A stretch of DNA of 64,000 nt from the NCBI RefSeq assembly GCF_900156475.1, contig NZ_FTNR01000001.1, positions 62,001 to 126,000 of the forward strand. The letters run 5' to 3'. Made by a program: the position numbers and the translations under genes. Below, piece by piece: positions 8,453-17,913 of this stretch. The notes beneath the pieces are model-generated. The model was not told the DNA's origin. It saw nothing but the letters and a program-made list of their open reading frames with translations, and ran no database searches. The DNA is from Natronorubrum thiooxidans. GTDB lineage: Archaea > Halobacteriota > Halobacteria > Halobacteriales > Natrialbaceae. Numbering within the stretch: the stretch's first letter is position 1; each line of letters begins with the position of its first letter.

Positions 8453-9427
8453 ATGACACAGTTCACCTTCTTCGGCGGCAAAGGCGGTGTCGGCAAAACG
8501 ACCGTCTCGAGCGCCTACGCGCTCGAGTGTGCCGAGGCGGGCCTCGAGACGCTCGTGGTTTCGACGGACCCAGCCCACAGCACCGCCGACGTCTTCGACC
8601 AGGAGTTCGGCGACGAGCCCCGCTCCGTCGAGGGCTACGACGGGCTCTCGGCGATGGAGATCGATCCCGAACAGGAGGTCCAGGACCACCTGCAGGATCT
8701 CAGACGCCAGTTGAACTCCCAGTTGAGCGCGGCGATGGTCAACGAGGTCGACATCCAACTCGAGATGGCCCACCAGACGCCCGGGGCCTACGAGGCCGCG
8801 CTGTTCGACCGGTTCGTCGATGTGATGCGAAACGCCGATCCCTACGACCGGGTCGTCTTCGACACCTCCCCGACCGGCTCGACGCTCCGGCTGCTCGCCC
8901 TGCCGGAGCTGCTCGAGCGCTGGATCGAACGCCTGATGGACAAACGCGAGCGGAGTATCGATCTCTTCGAAAAGGCCGCGATCGGTAACCAAGAGCCCCG
9001 GCGCGTGATGGAGGGGGATCCGATCCTCGCGCGCCTCCAGGGGCGCAAGGAACGCTTCGAATTCGCCAGTAACGTGTTACGCGAGGACGCCGCCTTCTAT
9101 CTCGTACTGAATCCCGACGAACTCTCGATCCGGGAAACGAGTCGCTCACTTGAGACGCTGTCCGACGCCGACCTTCCCGTTCGCGGGCTCGTGGTCAATC
9201 GCCTGACACCGGAACCGGAGCCCCACGAGGAGGGCCGCGGTGCCACTTACCTCCGTGACCGGGTCGACACCGAACGCGACCGCCTCGAGTACATCGAGGA
9301 GACGTTCGACGTCCCGGTCGTCGCGACCATCGAGACGCGCGTCGAGGAAGTGCGCGGAAGCATTCTCGAGGACGTCGCGGGCGACCTCGAGATTTCAGTC
9401 GATGACGATCGACCGCGGACGACCTGA
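8453..9427 (+). CDS. ArsA/TRC40/Get3-family ATPase
   Basis: A 324-residue deviant-Walker ATPase. The signature GGKGGVGKTT is at residues 8-17 with Lys in the deviant position, switch I is STDPAHS, and switch II is DTSPTGSTLRLLALPE. In most Get3/ArsA proteins the last motif reads DTAPTGHTLR, so the usual His is Ser here. No CxxC pair of the Get3 dimer zinc site is visible and no arsenic-binding cysteines are seen, so targeting of tail-anchored proteins or arsenite extrusion cannot be assigned. The upstream partner gene is three bases away. Confidence 0.85.
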   Translation: MTQFTFFGGKGGVGKTTVSSAYALECAEAGLETLVVSTDPAHSTADVFDQEFGDEPRSVEGYDGLSAMEIDPEQEVQDHLQDLRRQLNSQLSAAMVNEVDIQLEMAHQTPGAYEAALFDRFVDVMRNADPYDRVVFDTSPTGSTLRLLALPELLERWIERLMDKRERSIDLFEKAAIGNQEPRRVMEGDPILARLQGRKERFEFASNVLREDAAFYLVLNPDELSIRETSRSLETLSDADLPVRGLVVNRLTPEPEPHEEGRGATYLRDRVDTERDRLEYIEETFDVPVVATIETRVEEVRGSILEDVAGDLEISVDDDRPRTT

Positions 9428-9560
9428 GACTGGCGGCGAGTTCACTGGTCTGATCGCGAGTTTGCAATCTTTCAGCCGATTCCCGATACTCGGTTTACAC
9501 GAACAAGTGGTTTGGTGTATTCTGGGATACACGAGTGGTACTAGTACGAACTCCAATGAA

Positions 9561-9570
9561 TTATATTTAT
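9561..9570 (+). promoter_or_regulatory. Box A of the cstA gene
   Basis: ttatatttat is an AT-rich TATA element in a GC-rich context, 39-48 bases before the ATG at 9609. This implies a 5' leader of about 15 bases. Confidence 0.6.
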
Positions 9571-9608
9571 ATTCCTCCCGTTCCATCCGTACCTAGAGAG
9601 ATAATACC

Positions 9609-11471
9609 ATGGTTGGAGTGATTTGGATCGTGGCACTGGTGCTGATAACGTTTACCACCGCGTACATCGGGTACGGGCGGTACCTCTCGCAGTTCGTGGG
9701 GCTCGACGATAGTCGAGAGACGCCAGCACACAAGTACCAGGATGGACAGGAGTACGTACCGGCGAAGAAGCCGGTGTTACTGGGGCATCACTATTCGAGT
9801 ATCGCGGGCGGCGCACCCGTTGTCGGCCCGATCACGGCCGCACTGGTCTGGGGCTGGGTGCCGGCCGTACTGTGGGTAGCGATCGGAAACCCACTTTTGG
9901 GCGCGGTTCACGACTTCATTTCGCTGTCGAGTAGCCTTCGACACGAGGGGAAATCGATCGGTTACATTATCGGCGAGTACGTCGGTGAACGCGGCAAGGA
10001 CATGCTGTTGTGGTTTGCGTTCTTGCTGACGATTCTGGTCGTCGCCGTATTCGCGCTGGTTATCGGCGTCGTACTCAATGCGTATCCGTCGGCGGCGACC
10101 GCGAGCCTACTATATGTCACACTCGCGTTCGTCTTCGGCATCTGGCTCTACCAGTTAGGACTGCCGTTCTCGGTCGGAACGGTCATCTTCGTCGCGGGCG
10201 TGTTCGGGTCGGTCTGGGCCGGCATCCAGTACCCGATTGCCATCGTTCCCGGCGACTACGCCGCGGGAACGATCGTGTTGTTCGATTCAGCGACGTTCTT
10301 CCCGGAACTGCTCGGCAGTGCAAACATCGGCGCGTGGGTGTTGGTGATGCTCGTCTACGGAGGCGCTGCGAGTGTCCTGCCGGTCTGGATGCTGTTGCAG
10401 CCGCGTGACTACCTCTCGTCGTTCCTCCTGTACACAGGGGTCGGCGGGAGCCTGCTTGCGGTCATCGTCGGCACGTTCATAACCGGGATGGGCACCGACG
10501 CTGTCCACCCCGACACGGGCGCACAACTAAGCTTCGAAATCACGACCGGGGCCTGGTACGGCTTCCTCGGACAGGCTGGGCCGCTCGCGGAGTCGCTCCC
10601 GCTCATGCCGTTGTTCCCGCTGTTGTTCCTCACCATCGCGTGTGGGACCATCAGCGGCTTCCACTCGCTGGTCTCCTCGGGAACCACGGCAAAACAGTTG
10701 AACAAGGAAAGCGACGCCAAACTGATCGGCTACGGTGGCATGCTCGCAGAAGGGCTGCTGGCGGCTGTCGCACTCTCAGCGGTGACGGTCGTCGCGATCC
10801 CGGCTGCATCCGGCGGTATCGGGCTCGCACTGCCAAACTTCGCGACCGGTGGTGGGGCGATCCTCACCGCACTCGGGATCCCCTTCGAGTTCGCCGCGCC
10901 CTTTATGGCACTCGTGCTCGCGAGTTTCCTGCTGACGAGCATGGACACGGCCGTCCGACTGGGCCGGTACATGTTAGAGGAGATCGTCGGCACGCCGGAG
11001 ACGACGATCGAAACGTATGCAGCGAATCGCTACGTCAACACGACGACCATCGCCGTCGTGGCGTTCTTCCTGCTCGGCAGCGGTCGGTGGGAAGACCTCT
11101 GGACGCTGTTCGGCGGGGCGAACCAGCTGCTGGCATCGCTTGCGCTGCTGACCGGGACCGTCTGGCTGGCCAACTGGAGTGAGTCCAAGCAGCTGATCTC
11201 GACCGGCGGTCCGATGATGTTGATGGGGTTCATTACGGTCATTGGACTCACCTGGACTGGACTCTATCAGATCCTCGGCGGCCGATTACTCGGCATCACT
11301 GCCGAGGCCGAGACGACGCTACTCGGGCAGGCGTCGGCCGTCGTTCAGATCGTCATCATCGCGGTCCTCATCGGACTCGCGCTGTCGTTGTTCAAGATCG
11401 GCTACGACAACATGATGACGGCCCGTGGAACCGGCGACGGGGTCGCAACCGACGTCACATCCGACGACTGA
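9609..11471 (+). CDS. cstA: CstA carbon-starvation / pyruvate-peptide carrier
   Basis: A 620-residue polytopic membrane protein of the CstA family, with roughly 16 hydrophobic segments. Family landmarks include the N-terminal GYGRYLSQF, the KPVLLGHHYSSIAGGAPVVGP stretch (residues ~54-74), NPLLGAVHDF, and ISGFHSLVSSGTTAKQL. Bacterial relatives import pyruvate or peptides under carbon limitation; the substrate in haloarchaea is inferred from homology only. It is a single-gene unit with a strong TATA upstream and a hairpin/T-run directly after the stop. Confidence 0.92.
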   Translation: MVGVIWIVALVLITFTTAYIGYGRYLSQFVGLDDSRETPAHKYQDGQEYVPAKKPVLLGHHYSSIAGGAPVVGPITAALVWGWVPAVLWVAIGNPLLGAVHDFISLSSSLRHEGKSIGYIIGEYVGERGKDMLLWFAFLLTILVVAVFALVIGVVLNAYPSAATASLLYVTLAFVFGIWLYQLGLPFSVGTVIFVAGVFGSVWAGIQYPIAIVPGDYAAGTIVLFDSATFFPELLGSANIGAWVLVMLVYGGAASVLPVWMLLQPRDYLSSFLLYTGVGGSLLAVIVGTFITGMGTDAVHPDTGAQLSFEITTGAWYGFLGQAGPLAESLPLMPLFPLLFLTIACGTISGFHSLVSSGTTAKQLNKESDAKLIGYGGMLAEGLLAAVALSAVTVVAIPAASGGIGLALPNFATGGGAILTALGIPFEFAAPFMALVLASFLLTSMDTAVRLGRYMLEEIVGTPETTIETYAANRYVNTTTIAVVAFFLLGSGRWEDLWTLFGGANQLLASLALLTGTVWLANWSESKQLISTGGPMMLMGFITVIGLTWTGLYQILGGRLLGITAEAETTLLGQASAVVQIVIIAVLIGLALSLFKIGYDNMMTARGTGDGVATDVTSDD

Positions 11472-11514
11472 TCGCGACACCGGGTCGCGATTTCGATTAC
11501 AGGCGCAGTTTTTT
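11471..11514 (+). terminator. Hairpin plus T-run after cstA
   Basis: ATCGCGAC (11471-11478) pairs with GTCGCGAT (11484-11491) starting at the stop codon, and a run of six T follows at 11509-11514. A second hairpin (CTCGAGG / CCTCGAG, 11518-11538) comes next, in the gap to a convergent gene. Confidence 0.6.
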
Positions 11515-11611
11515 CGACTCGAGGGCTTCGGCCTCGAGCCCGCGCGACTGCGGTCGTCCGTTCGACGCTACAGCGAATTCGAAACCGAGACACAACCGCG
11601 CTGAGAGCCAG

Positions 11612-12244
11612 CTACTTTCGGAGCCGCCGCGAGAGTCGCCCGAGCAGTCCCGGTTCGTCCGACTCGATCGGTTCCCAGAGCCGAAACGCGGTCGCGACGT
11701 CAGCGTTGTCGCTCGCAACGAGGTCCGTGCTGTCGGGGGCGACGACGGCCAGATTGATCTCGTAGTGGCCGTGGAAGCCGTACTTCAGCATCGTTCGCCC
11801 GTCGAATTCCGCGACGCGCTCGCGGATCGAGTCGGGAATCGAGGGTGCGATCGCGACGAACGTAAACGCCGTCGCGAAGTGTTCCTCGGTCGGCTCGATC
11901 CACTCGTCGGCCAGCCGCTCGCCGAGGTCGACGAACCGATCGAGCGTCCGGTCGTCGACGCGGTCGACCCGCCTGACGAACAGGTGTTCCGTCGACTCGT
12001 GTTCGGCGATCGAGAGCGCGGGGTGGAGAAACTGTTTCTTGCTCACTAGGTCCATCCGTCCGTACAATGTGAACCGCTCGCCGTCGACGGTGTACTCTTT
12101 CTCGAGGTCGTAGTTGTGCAGCAGTCGATCGCTCACTCGATCGACGTACTCGTCGTCCCAGTCCGGGACTCCCTCGAGGCGCTCGTCCGCCTGCCGGTCG
12201 GTCGTCGGCTCGCGTGACTCCGTGGCGGACTCGTCGTCGTCCAT
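11612..12244 (-). CDS. Conserved haloarchaeal protein, function unknown
   Basis: A 210-residue soluble, acidic protein. The N-terminal ~30 residues are charged and disordered-looking (MDDDESATESREPTTDRQ), followed by a compact alpha/beta region (VDGERFTLYGRMDLVSKKQF). No catalytic motif or metal site stands out. The start at 12244 is chosen because the open frame above it (to 12349) has Arg-rich, non-acidic composition. It is convergent with cstA. Confidence 0.7.
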   Translation of the reverse strand: MDDDESATESREPTTDRQADERLEGVPDWDDEYVDRVSDRLLHNYDLEKEYTVDGERFTLYGRMDLVSKKQFLHPALSIAEHESTEHLFVRRVDRVDDRTLDRFVDLGERLADEWIEPTEEHFATAFTFVAIAPSIPDSIRERVAEFDGRTMLKYGFHGHYEINLAVVAPDSTDLVASDNADVATAFRLWEPIESDEPGLLGRLSRRLRK

Positions 12245-12349
12245 GTGTGGTGATGCCACGTCGCGAGTAAAAGTCCGTCGGCACCGCGACGGCCGCACCA
12301 TCGTGCCAGCAGTTAAGCGGCGGGAGTCCGTACACTGTGTCGAACACAC

Positions 12350-12574
12350 ATGGGAAAAGAACGCGAGGCGTGTGGTCGCTGTTCGATGTCGGTCGCCGTC
12401 GACGTCGCAAACAGCGACCGAGACGCCGACGAGCGGACTGCTCGAAACCCCTACGGCGAGGACCGGATCGAGGTCGACGAAGACCAGTTACGAACGCTTT
12501 CGCCCAGTGCGTGGCTGGGGGCGCTCTCGAGTCGCCTCGACGGCGTCGCGAATCGACTGATCTGGCGGCAGTAA
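12350..12574 (+). CDS. Small CxxC protein
   Basis: A 74-residue acidic protein with an N-terminal CGRC pair (residues 9-12) that could bind a metal as part of a dimer or act in redox chemistry. The rest (NPYGEDRIEVDEDQLRTL and on) is hydrophilic with a helical end. No family recognised. It diverges from the 11612 gene and converges on the YchF-type gene 27 bases downstream. Confidence 0.55.
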   Translation: MGKEREACGRCSMSVAVDVANSDRDADERTARNPYGEDRIEVDEDQLRTLSPSAWLGALSSRLDGVANRLIWRQ

Positions 12575-12601
12575 GAGATCAGTCCGAGTTTGCGCGTCGA
12601 A

Positions 12602-13801
12602 TCAGTTCGTCGTGATGATTTCAATCACGTCGCGTGGTTCGACCTCGTAGTCTTTGCCGAGTTGTCGGTTGCTCCGGCAGTCGATCCCGTGCAGGAAGCC
12701 ATCACCGATGTCGGAGTGAAGGCTGTAAGCGAAGTCCTCTGCCGTCGAGTTCGGCGGGATCAAATAACAGTCGGGCAACACCTCGCCGCGTTCGTTGCCG
12801 AGGCCGTTTGCCCCACCGGGGAACACAGGCGTCACCTCGAGGACGTCGAACAGCGCGGACTCGATGGCCGCCTGCACGCCCGTCGCGCCGTACTCCGAAA
12901 GGAAGTCGCGGATCTGTTCTAAGCCCTGTTCTTGGTCGCCCGAGATATCGCCGACGATCTCGAAGTCGTCGTCGCCGGGTCGGTAGTCGACGACGCCGGC
13001 CTGATCGGCCGACTTGAGCGCCTTCTCGGCGTGGGCACTGCAGGGGACGATCGTCAGGTGTTCATACTCCGGATCGGCCGTGATCTCCTCGTAGTTGTCC
13101 TGCGCCTCGGGGGTGTCCATCTTGTTCGCCGCGATGACCATCGGTTTGGTCTCCTTGCGGATTTCGCGAGCCAACTCGAGGCGGTCGTCGTCGTCCCACT
13201 CCTCGGGGTCGAAGCCGACGTCGACGCGTCGGATGAGACGTTTAATCTCGTCTTCAGTAGTTTTGAACGCGCTCATCTGCTCGGCGAGTTCCTCCTCGAT
13301 GGCGTCGTCTTCGGTCGTGTAGCCCGAGGCGTAGCGGTTGATCCCCTTCTCTAAGACGCCGAGATACCACTGGTCGAGTTCCTCCTCTAAGAAGGCGATG
13401 TCCTTGCGCGGGTCGTGGCCCTCGGTCGGCTCGCCCTCTAAGTCCGTCTCGCCGGAGAAGTCGACGACGTGGACGAGCACGTCGGTCTCGTTTAAGTCCG
13501 AGAGGAACTGGTTGCCAAGCCCGTTGCCCTCGTGTGCGCCGGGAATCAGTCCGGCGACGTCGACGAGTTTCGTCGGCACGAATCGGGTGCCGTGGTCGCA
13601 GTAGCCAACCGACGGCGTACACTCCTCGTCGAACTCTGGGGCCGCACAGTCGACGCGAACGTAGGCCTCGCCCACGCTGGGATCGATCGTCGTGAACGGG
13701 TAGGCCCCTTCGGGTACGTCGTTCATCGTCGCCGCGTTGAAAAAGGAGGACTTGCCGACAGACGGTTTGCCGACGAGTCCGATCCGGTAACTCGTACTCA
13801 T
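12602..13801 (-). CDS. YchF/OLA1-related GTP-binding protein with TGS domain
   Basis: A 399-residue TRAFAC GTPase of the Obg/YchF branch found in Archaea. G1 GLVGKPSVGKSS is near residues 8-19, G3 DVAGLIPGAHEG follows, G4 is NKMD, and a TGS domain ends the protein (EDFAYSLHSDIGDGF and on). Relatives associate with ribosomes and the translation stress response; the bacterial YchF prefers ATP, whereas NKMD here points to guanine recognition. The ATG at 13801 fits the family N-terminus. Confidence 0.92.
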   Translation of the reverse strand: MSTSYRIGLVGKPSVGKSSFFNAATMNDVPEGAYPFTTIDPSVGEAYVRVDCAAPEFDEECTPSVGYCDHGTRFVPTKLVDVAGLIPGAHEGNGLGNQFLSDLNETDVLVHVVDFSGETDLEGEPTEGHDPRKDIAFLEEELDQWYLGVLEKGINRYASGYTTEDDAIEEELAEQMSAFKTTEDEIKRLIRRVDVGFDPEEWDDDDRLELAREIRKETKPMVIAANKMDTPEAQDNYEEITADPEYEHLTIVPCSAHAEKALKSADQAGVVDYRPGDDDFEIVGDISGDQEQGLEQIRDFLSEYGATGVQAAIESALFDVLEVTPVFPGGANGLGNERGEVLPDCYLIPPNSTAEDFAYSLHSDIGDGFLHGIDCRSNRQLGKDYEVEPRDVIEIITTN

Positions 13802-14118
13802 TATCCATCCCTCGAGCGGCCCGGCTAAACGGGTTTTGTTCCGGTTTCGCAGTGGTAAGAGAGCTCTTATCATGGCTGGCAGTGGGTCGTCTCGCAGCCG
13901 CTGTGTGATCCTGTAGTAACAACTGAAATAATTTACACACTGATCGCACAGCTGTCGTGTGATCAGATGTGCATTGACGTTCAGTGGCTACGACACCTCG
14001 AGCCGTCCCACAACCGGGCAATCGTCGCTAAAAGCGTGGTACACACCCACAGGACCGTGCTCGTGGTATCGTGACCCTCGCAAGTCTTATCCGTGTATCG
14101 GCACTACGTTTGGTTGTA
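13802..14118. other. Divergent intergenic region (YchF-type / cspA)
   Basis: No gene is seen. It contains the promoters for the two diverging genes, including cttatc near 14086-14091 for cspA. An A/T-rich patch around 13918-13937 is unassigned. Confidence 0.5.
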
Positions 14119-14313
14119 ATGGCGAAAGGTAACGTTGATTTCTTCAACGACACAGGCGGCTACGGTTTCATTTCGACGGACGACGCGGACGATGACGTTT
14201 TCTTCCACATGGAAGACGTTGGCGGTCCGGACCTCGAGGAAGGCACAGACATCGAATTCGATATCGAACAGGCCCCCAAGGGTCCCCGCGCGACGAACGT
14301 CACCCGCGAGTAA
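14119..14313 (+). CDS. cspA: Cold-shock domain protein
   Basis: A 64-residue single cold-shock (OB-fold) domain that binds single-stranded RNA/DNA. RNP-1 GYGFIS (residues 14-19) and RNP-2 DVFFHM (26-31) are present. The starting aromatic-basic pattern of bacterial CspA (KWFN) is KGNVDFFN here, as usual in haloarchaea. The start at 14119 is set by a box A (cttatc, 14086-14091) about 30 bases upstream, which suggests a leaderless mRNA. Confidence 0.95.
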   Translation: MAKGNVDFFNDTGGYGFISTDDADDDVFFHMEDVGGPDLEEGTDIEFDIEQAPKGPRATNVTRE

Positions 14314-14450
14314 TATCGGCATCTCCGTCGCTTGACGGCGACTTTGTATGACGACATTTTCCAGACAACTACGCTCCATAGTCACGACGCTTACACCGTT
14401 GCACGGCCGTGTGCACTCGCGTGGACAGTGACTGCCAGTGGCGACTACTG

Positions 14451-14532
14451 ATACGGACTACCGTCGTCACGTCCCGCCGATCACCGACCCTGCCGCTGGT
14501 GATCGACGGTCACTCGGTACAGCAGACCGTAT
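14451..14532. repeat. Dispersed palindromic element, copy A
   Basis: An 82-bp near-palindrome with ATACGG at one end and CCGTAT at the other. The core CCGCCGATCACC and GGTGATCGACGG face each other around CGACCCTGCCGC-type loop sequence. It has the same ends, core and loop start (GACCC) as copies at 29570 and 61498. It lies between cspA and the endonuclease IV gene, ending 53 bases before the latter. The arms have diverged more here than in the other copies. Confidence 0.85.
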
Positions 14533-14585
14533 GTGTCTCGAGTCGCTCCGGTATCCCTATCAGGGATCGGTACTGACGAGACGCT

Positions 14586-15455
14586 ATGAAGATCGGTGCA
14601 CACGTTTCGATTTCCGGCTCGCGCGTCTCCTCCGACGACGAAACACCGCCGTACGACGACATTCGGAACGCGGTTCATCGCCAACTCGCCTTCGGCGGCA
14701 ACTGCGGACAGATCTTTACCACCTCGCCGCAGGTCTGGGCCGAACCCGAGATCAGCGACGAGGCTGCCGAGGGCTTTCGGGCCGAATCCGACGAAACCCT
14801 CGAAGGGCCGTGGGTGATCCACTCCTCGTATCTGGTCAATCTCTGTACGCCCAAAGACGACCTCCGCCAGAAATCCAAAGCAAGCATGCAGGCGGAACTC
14901 GACGCCGCAGAGCAACTCGGTATTCCGTACGTCAACGTTCACCTCGGCGCGCACACGGGCGCTGGCGTCGAGGGCGGCCTCGACAACGCGGCGAGTCTGA
15001 TCGACGACCTCGAGGTCCCCGATGGGGTCGAGATCCTGATCGAGTCCGACGCGGGCAGCGGAACGAAACTCGGCGGCGAGTTCGCCCATCTCGCGGGGAT
15101 CATCGACCGCACCGAGACCGAGATCGGCATCTGTATCGACACCGCCCACACGCTGGTCGCGGGCAACGACCTCACGACCCCCGAAGCCGTCGACGAAACC
15201 GTCAGCCGCTTCGACGACGAGGTCGGCCTCGAGTACCTGCAATATCTCCATCTCAACGACTCGAAACACGACGTCGGCACACACAAGGACGAACACGCCC
15301 ACGTCGGCGAGGGCTACATCGGTGAGGACGGCATGCAAGCGATCGTGAACCATCCCGACCTGCGCGAACTGCCGTTTGCACTCGAGACGCCGACCGAGGA
15401 CGGCCGCGGCTTCGCGTGGAACATCCAGAAAGTCAGGGAACTGCGCGACGACTAA
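14586..15455 (+). CDS. nfo: Endonuclease IV (AP endonuclease)
   Basis: A 289-residue TIM-barrel, tri-zinc AP endonuclease of base excision repair. Family motifs are visible in order: [10 protein letters not shown] at the start, [12 protein letters not shown] near residue 115, [11 protein letters not shown] near 180, and [11 protein letters not shown] near 218, with HAHVGEG contributing zinc ligands. Length and motif order match bacterial Nfo. The ATG at 14586 begins exactly at the family N-terminus. Palindromic element copy A sits immediately upstream. Confidence 0.95.
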   Translation: MKIGAHVSISGSRVSSDDETPPYDDIRNAVHRQLAFGGNCGQIFTTSPQVWAEPEISDEAAEGFRAESDETLEGPWVIHSSYLVNLCTPKDDLRQKSKASMQAELDAAEQLGIPYVNVHLGAHTGAGVEGGLDNAASLIDDLEVPDGVEILIESDAGSGTKLGGEFAHLAGIIDRTETEIGICIDTAHTLVAGNDLTTPEAVDETVSRFDDEVGLEYLQYLHLNDSKHDVGTHKDEHAHVGEGYIGEDGMQAIVNHPDLRELPFALETPTEDGRGFAWNIQKVRELRDD

Positions 15456-15536
15456 CTCACGTCCGACGCGATCGTGTTCCGCTTCTTCGACTGTCCTAAC
15501 GGGAAGCTATAGGACAACTCGACGACAAATACGCGC

Positions 15537-15908
15537 ATGGAGTCATCCGAAACGACGTCTACGCTCGGTATCGCGCTTGGCGCTGTCCTCATTGGTGTCG
15601 GCATCGCCGCCTACGTCCTCTCTGATTTCGCGAGTATCACTGCACTCATTCCGGCCGTTTTCGGTGTCATCATCGCTATCCTCGGCGTCGTGGGTCGACA
15701 GACGGAGCGACGCCGTGTCGCCGTTATCGGGATCGGCGTGCTCGCTCTGCTTGGCGTCGTTGGCTCCGCTCGCGGGATCTCCGACGTGATCGCCCTGTTG
15801 ACTGGCGGGACCGTCGACTCGACGATCGCCGCGGTCGCACAGGGATCGATGATCCTGGTCGGTCTTATCCTGCTTTTCACCGTGGGTCGAGAACTGGGCC
15901 GGAACTAG
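15537..15908 (+). CDS. Four-helix small membrane protein
   Basis: A 123-residue protein with four predicted membrane helices at about 10-30, 34-52, 58-78 and 92-115, separated by short loops (RQTERRR between the second and third). No family is recognised. The third helix is followed by SARGISDVIALLTGGTVDS, a polar stretch. It stands alone between nfo and a methyltransferase gene. Confidence 0.65.
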   Translation: MESSETTSTLGIALGAVLIGVGIAAYVLSDFASITALIPAVFGVIIAILGVVGRQTERRRVAVIGIGVLALLGVVGSARGISDVIALLTGGTVDSTIAAVAQGSMILVGLILLFTVGRELGRN

Positions 15909-15919
15909 GAATCGACCCG

Positions 15920-15925
15920 TTTTTA
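15920..15925 (+). promoter_or_regulatory. Box A supporting a GTG start
   Basis: ttttta lies 25-30 bases before the GTG at 15950, so the transcript probably begins at that GTG. No ATG in frame is closer. Confidence 0.55.
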
Positions 15926-15949
15926 CTCGAGACGGTCAAACCACTCCTC

Positions 15950-16747
15950 GTGCGCGAGTTCTCCGAAGATTACCTCCGCCGGACCCGCCAGGGGATGTGG
16001 GACGACTCCCGAGAGGCGCTTGCCCCGCTCGCCCTCGAGTCCCGCGAGCGAATCCTCGACGTCGGCTGTGGCACCGGCGAGCTAAGCCGCGTGCTCGAGG
16101 CCGACTCGTCGGCCGACGTGATCGGCTGCGATGCCGATCCGGACCTGCTCGCAGCGGCCCGCGAACACGTTCCAGCCGTCGCCGGCGACGCGCTGCGACT
16201 CCCGTTTCCCGACGACAGCTTCGACCTCGTGGTCTGTCAGGCGCTGTTGATCAACCTCCCCGATCCGGCGGCCGCCCTCAGGGAGTTCGCCCGCGTCTCG
16301 AGCGATCGCGTTGCGGCCATCGAACCCGACAACGCCGCCGTCGAGGTCGACTCGAGCGTCGACGCCGAAGGCCGCCTCGAGCAACGAGCACGGCAGGCCT
16401 ATCTCGAGGGCGTGCCGACGGACGTCGCCCTCGGTGCCGACGCTCGCACGGCGTTCGAGGACGCGGGTCTCGAGTCGATCTCGACGCGTCGATACGACCA
16501 CGTTCGGACCGTTGAACCGCCCTACAGCGAAGGGGCGCTGCTCGCGGCCCGGCGCAAGGCAACCGGGGCGGGACTGGCCGACGACCGCGAGACGATGCTT
16601 GCCGGCCCGCTGACTGAGGCGGCGTACGACGACCTCCGTAGCTCGTGGCGACAGATGGGCCGGAACGTCATCGCACAGATGGAAACACGGGAGTACCGCC
16701 GTGAGGAATCCGTACCGTTCTTTGTCACTGTTGGCCGAGTTGTCTGA
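15950..16747 (+). CDS. SAM-dependent class I methyltransferase
   Basis: A 265-residue protein with motif I ILDVGCGTGELSR (residues ~35-48), the acidic ribose-binding CDAD (~60), and FDLVVCQALLINLPD as motif IV. It belongs to the UbiE/Methyltransf_11-like group. The target is unknown. GTG appears to be the start codon, supported by a TATA-like box 25-30 bases before it. It is followed by a convergent small membrane protein gene. Confidence 0.85.
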   Translation: MREFSEDYLRRTRQGMWDDSREALAPLALESRERILDVGCGTGELSRVLEADSSADVIGCDADPDLLAAAREHVPAVAGDALRLPFPDDSFDLVVCQALLINLPDPAAALREFARVSSDRVAAIEPDNAAVEVDSSVDAEGRLEQRARQAYLEGVPTDVALGADARTAFEDAGLESISTRRYDHVRTVEPPYSEGALLAARRKATGAGLADDRETMLAGPLTEAAYDDLRSSWRQMGRNVIAQMETREYRREESVPFFVTVGRVV

Positions 16748-16768
16748 CAGGACCGTCCGACACTCGAC

Positions 16769-16969
16769 TTATTCGTGTTCTTGACTGTCTTGTTGGCCCA
16801 GCAGCGAGACGACGATGCCCGCGAATCCGAGTCCGACGATCACGACGCCGGTGAGCAAGTCGACCGCACCAAACAGAGCGAGTACCGAGCCCGTCATGAC
16901 GAGCGCGAGATTGGGAAGCATCGCGACACGGGGTGAACGGAGCCGCTGCAGAACCGACGAGACGCTCAT
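16769..16969 (-). CDS. Small two-helix membrane protein
   Basis: A 66-residue protein with an amphipathic basic head (MSVSSVLQRLRSPRV), then two hydrophobic helices (about 19-36 and 38-57) and a polar QQDSQEHE tail. No family recognised. Its stop is 22 bases from the convergent methyltransferase stop. Confidence 0.55.
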   Translation of the reverse strand: MSVSSVLQRLRSPRVAMLPNLALVMTGSVLALFGAVDLLTGVVIVGLGFAGIVVSLLGQQDSQEHE

Positions 16970-17180
16970 ACGAGGACACTCGCTGGAAGCGCAAAATCCG
17001 TTGTCATCGCCCCCGAAACTCGAGGCTGACGTCGGTGTCCAGAAAGGAGCGGTGAAACTGCTCGAGTGCACGCTCGTCGAGAAATCGTATCGATCGCGCC
17101 GCGGTTACGGACTGCCTCGAGCAGGTCGAGTCGACGGTCACGGCCTTGCAGAACCGACGGGTCGATCAGGGTCGACGGCG

Positions 17181-17843
17181 TTAGACGACGTCACCGCGGA
17201 CTGTCACACCCTCTTGTTGTTCCCGCCAGGCATGAAGCTCGTGGGCTGCCTGTTCTGCGTCCTCGTCGTCCAGCCCGAGCATCTCGAGGGCGGCCGAGAG
17301 CGTCGGCAGTGCCAGTTCACTCTCGCGAAGCTTCCGGAACGCCTCTTCGCTTCGCGTGCCGTCAGCCCAGAGACAGACGCCGCGCGGGTCGAGCAACTGC
17401 GTGTAGTCCTCGCGCAGTGTCGCGCCGCGCAGTCGCTGGGTGACGTTGTCCTCGAAGGACGCGTTACAGACCTCGAGGTGGATCGGTTCGTCGTCGCCGA
17501 GCAGGTGGGCGCCGAGACATTTCTCGGGGGCGGCGTGTCCGTTGGCGTTCGCCCGGAGGTGGTTGGGGTAGGCGGCGGCCCAGTCCGCTCGAACGGATTT
17601 GCCGACGCCCTCGATATCGTACGCCTCGCCCACATCGGTCTCTCGGGCAGTGGACTCGCTGTCGTCTCGCACCAGGATGTCCTTGGTCAGATAGATATCG
17701 AGGCGGTCGACGGGATCGACGCCGAGTGCAACGTCACCGAAGGCCCAAATCTCCCGAACTGGGACGGGCATTCGGTCTCTTTCGACGGTGTCGACCAACT
17801 CCTCGAGCCGGTCGACCGCATCGCGGCGGTCAAAGCCACTCAT
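17181..17843 (-). CDS. Conserved haloarchaeal protein, function unknown
   Basis: A 220-residue soluble protein beginning MSGFDRRDAVDRLEELVDTVER. The segment IWAFGDVALGVDPVDRLDIYLTKDIL resembles the strand-loop-acidic pattern of nucleotidyltransferase-like folds, but the catalytic DxD is not convincing. A CLGAHLLGDDEP stretch and a helical C-terminus follow. The start at 17843 lies below a much longer open frame that has non-haloarchaeal composition. It is followed, 70 bases upstream on the same strand, by the hotdog-fold gene. Confidence 0.7.
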   Translation of the reverse strand: MSGFDRRDAVDRLEELVDTVERDRMPVPVREIWAFGDVALGVDPVDRLDIYLTKDILVRDDSESTARETDVGEAYDIEGVGKSVRADWAAAYPNHLRANANGHAAPEKCLGAHLLGDDEPIHLEVCNASFEDNVTQRLRGATLREDYTQLLDPRGVCLWADGTRSEEAFRKLRESELALPTLSAALEMLGLDDEDAEQAAHELHAWREQQEGVTVRGDVV

Positions 17844-17913
17844 TACGTACGGGTGCGTGCTCGAGTCGCAAAACGGTTTCTTCGGCCCCTGCTCGAAGCC
17901 ACGGTCACCCCGC

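Noticed and set aside
11518-11538. Frequent CTCGAG sites as regulatory signals
   Set aside because: CTCGAG is abundant throughout this GC-rich sequence, often inside genes, so single occurrences carry no information.
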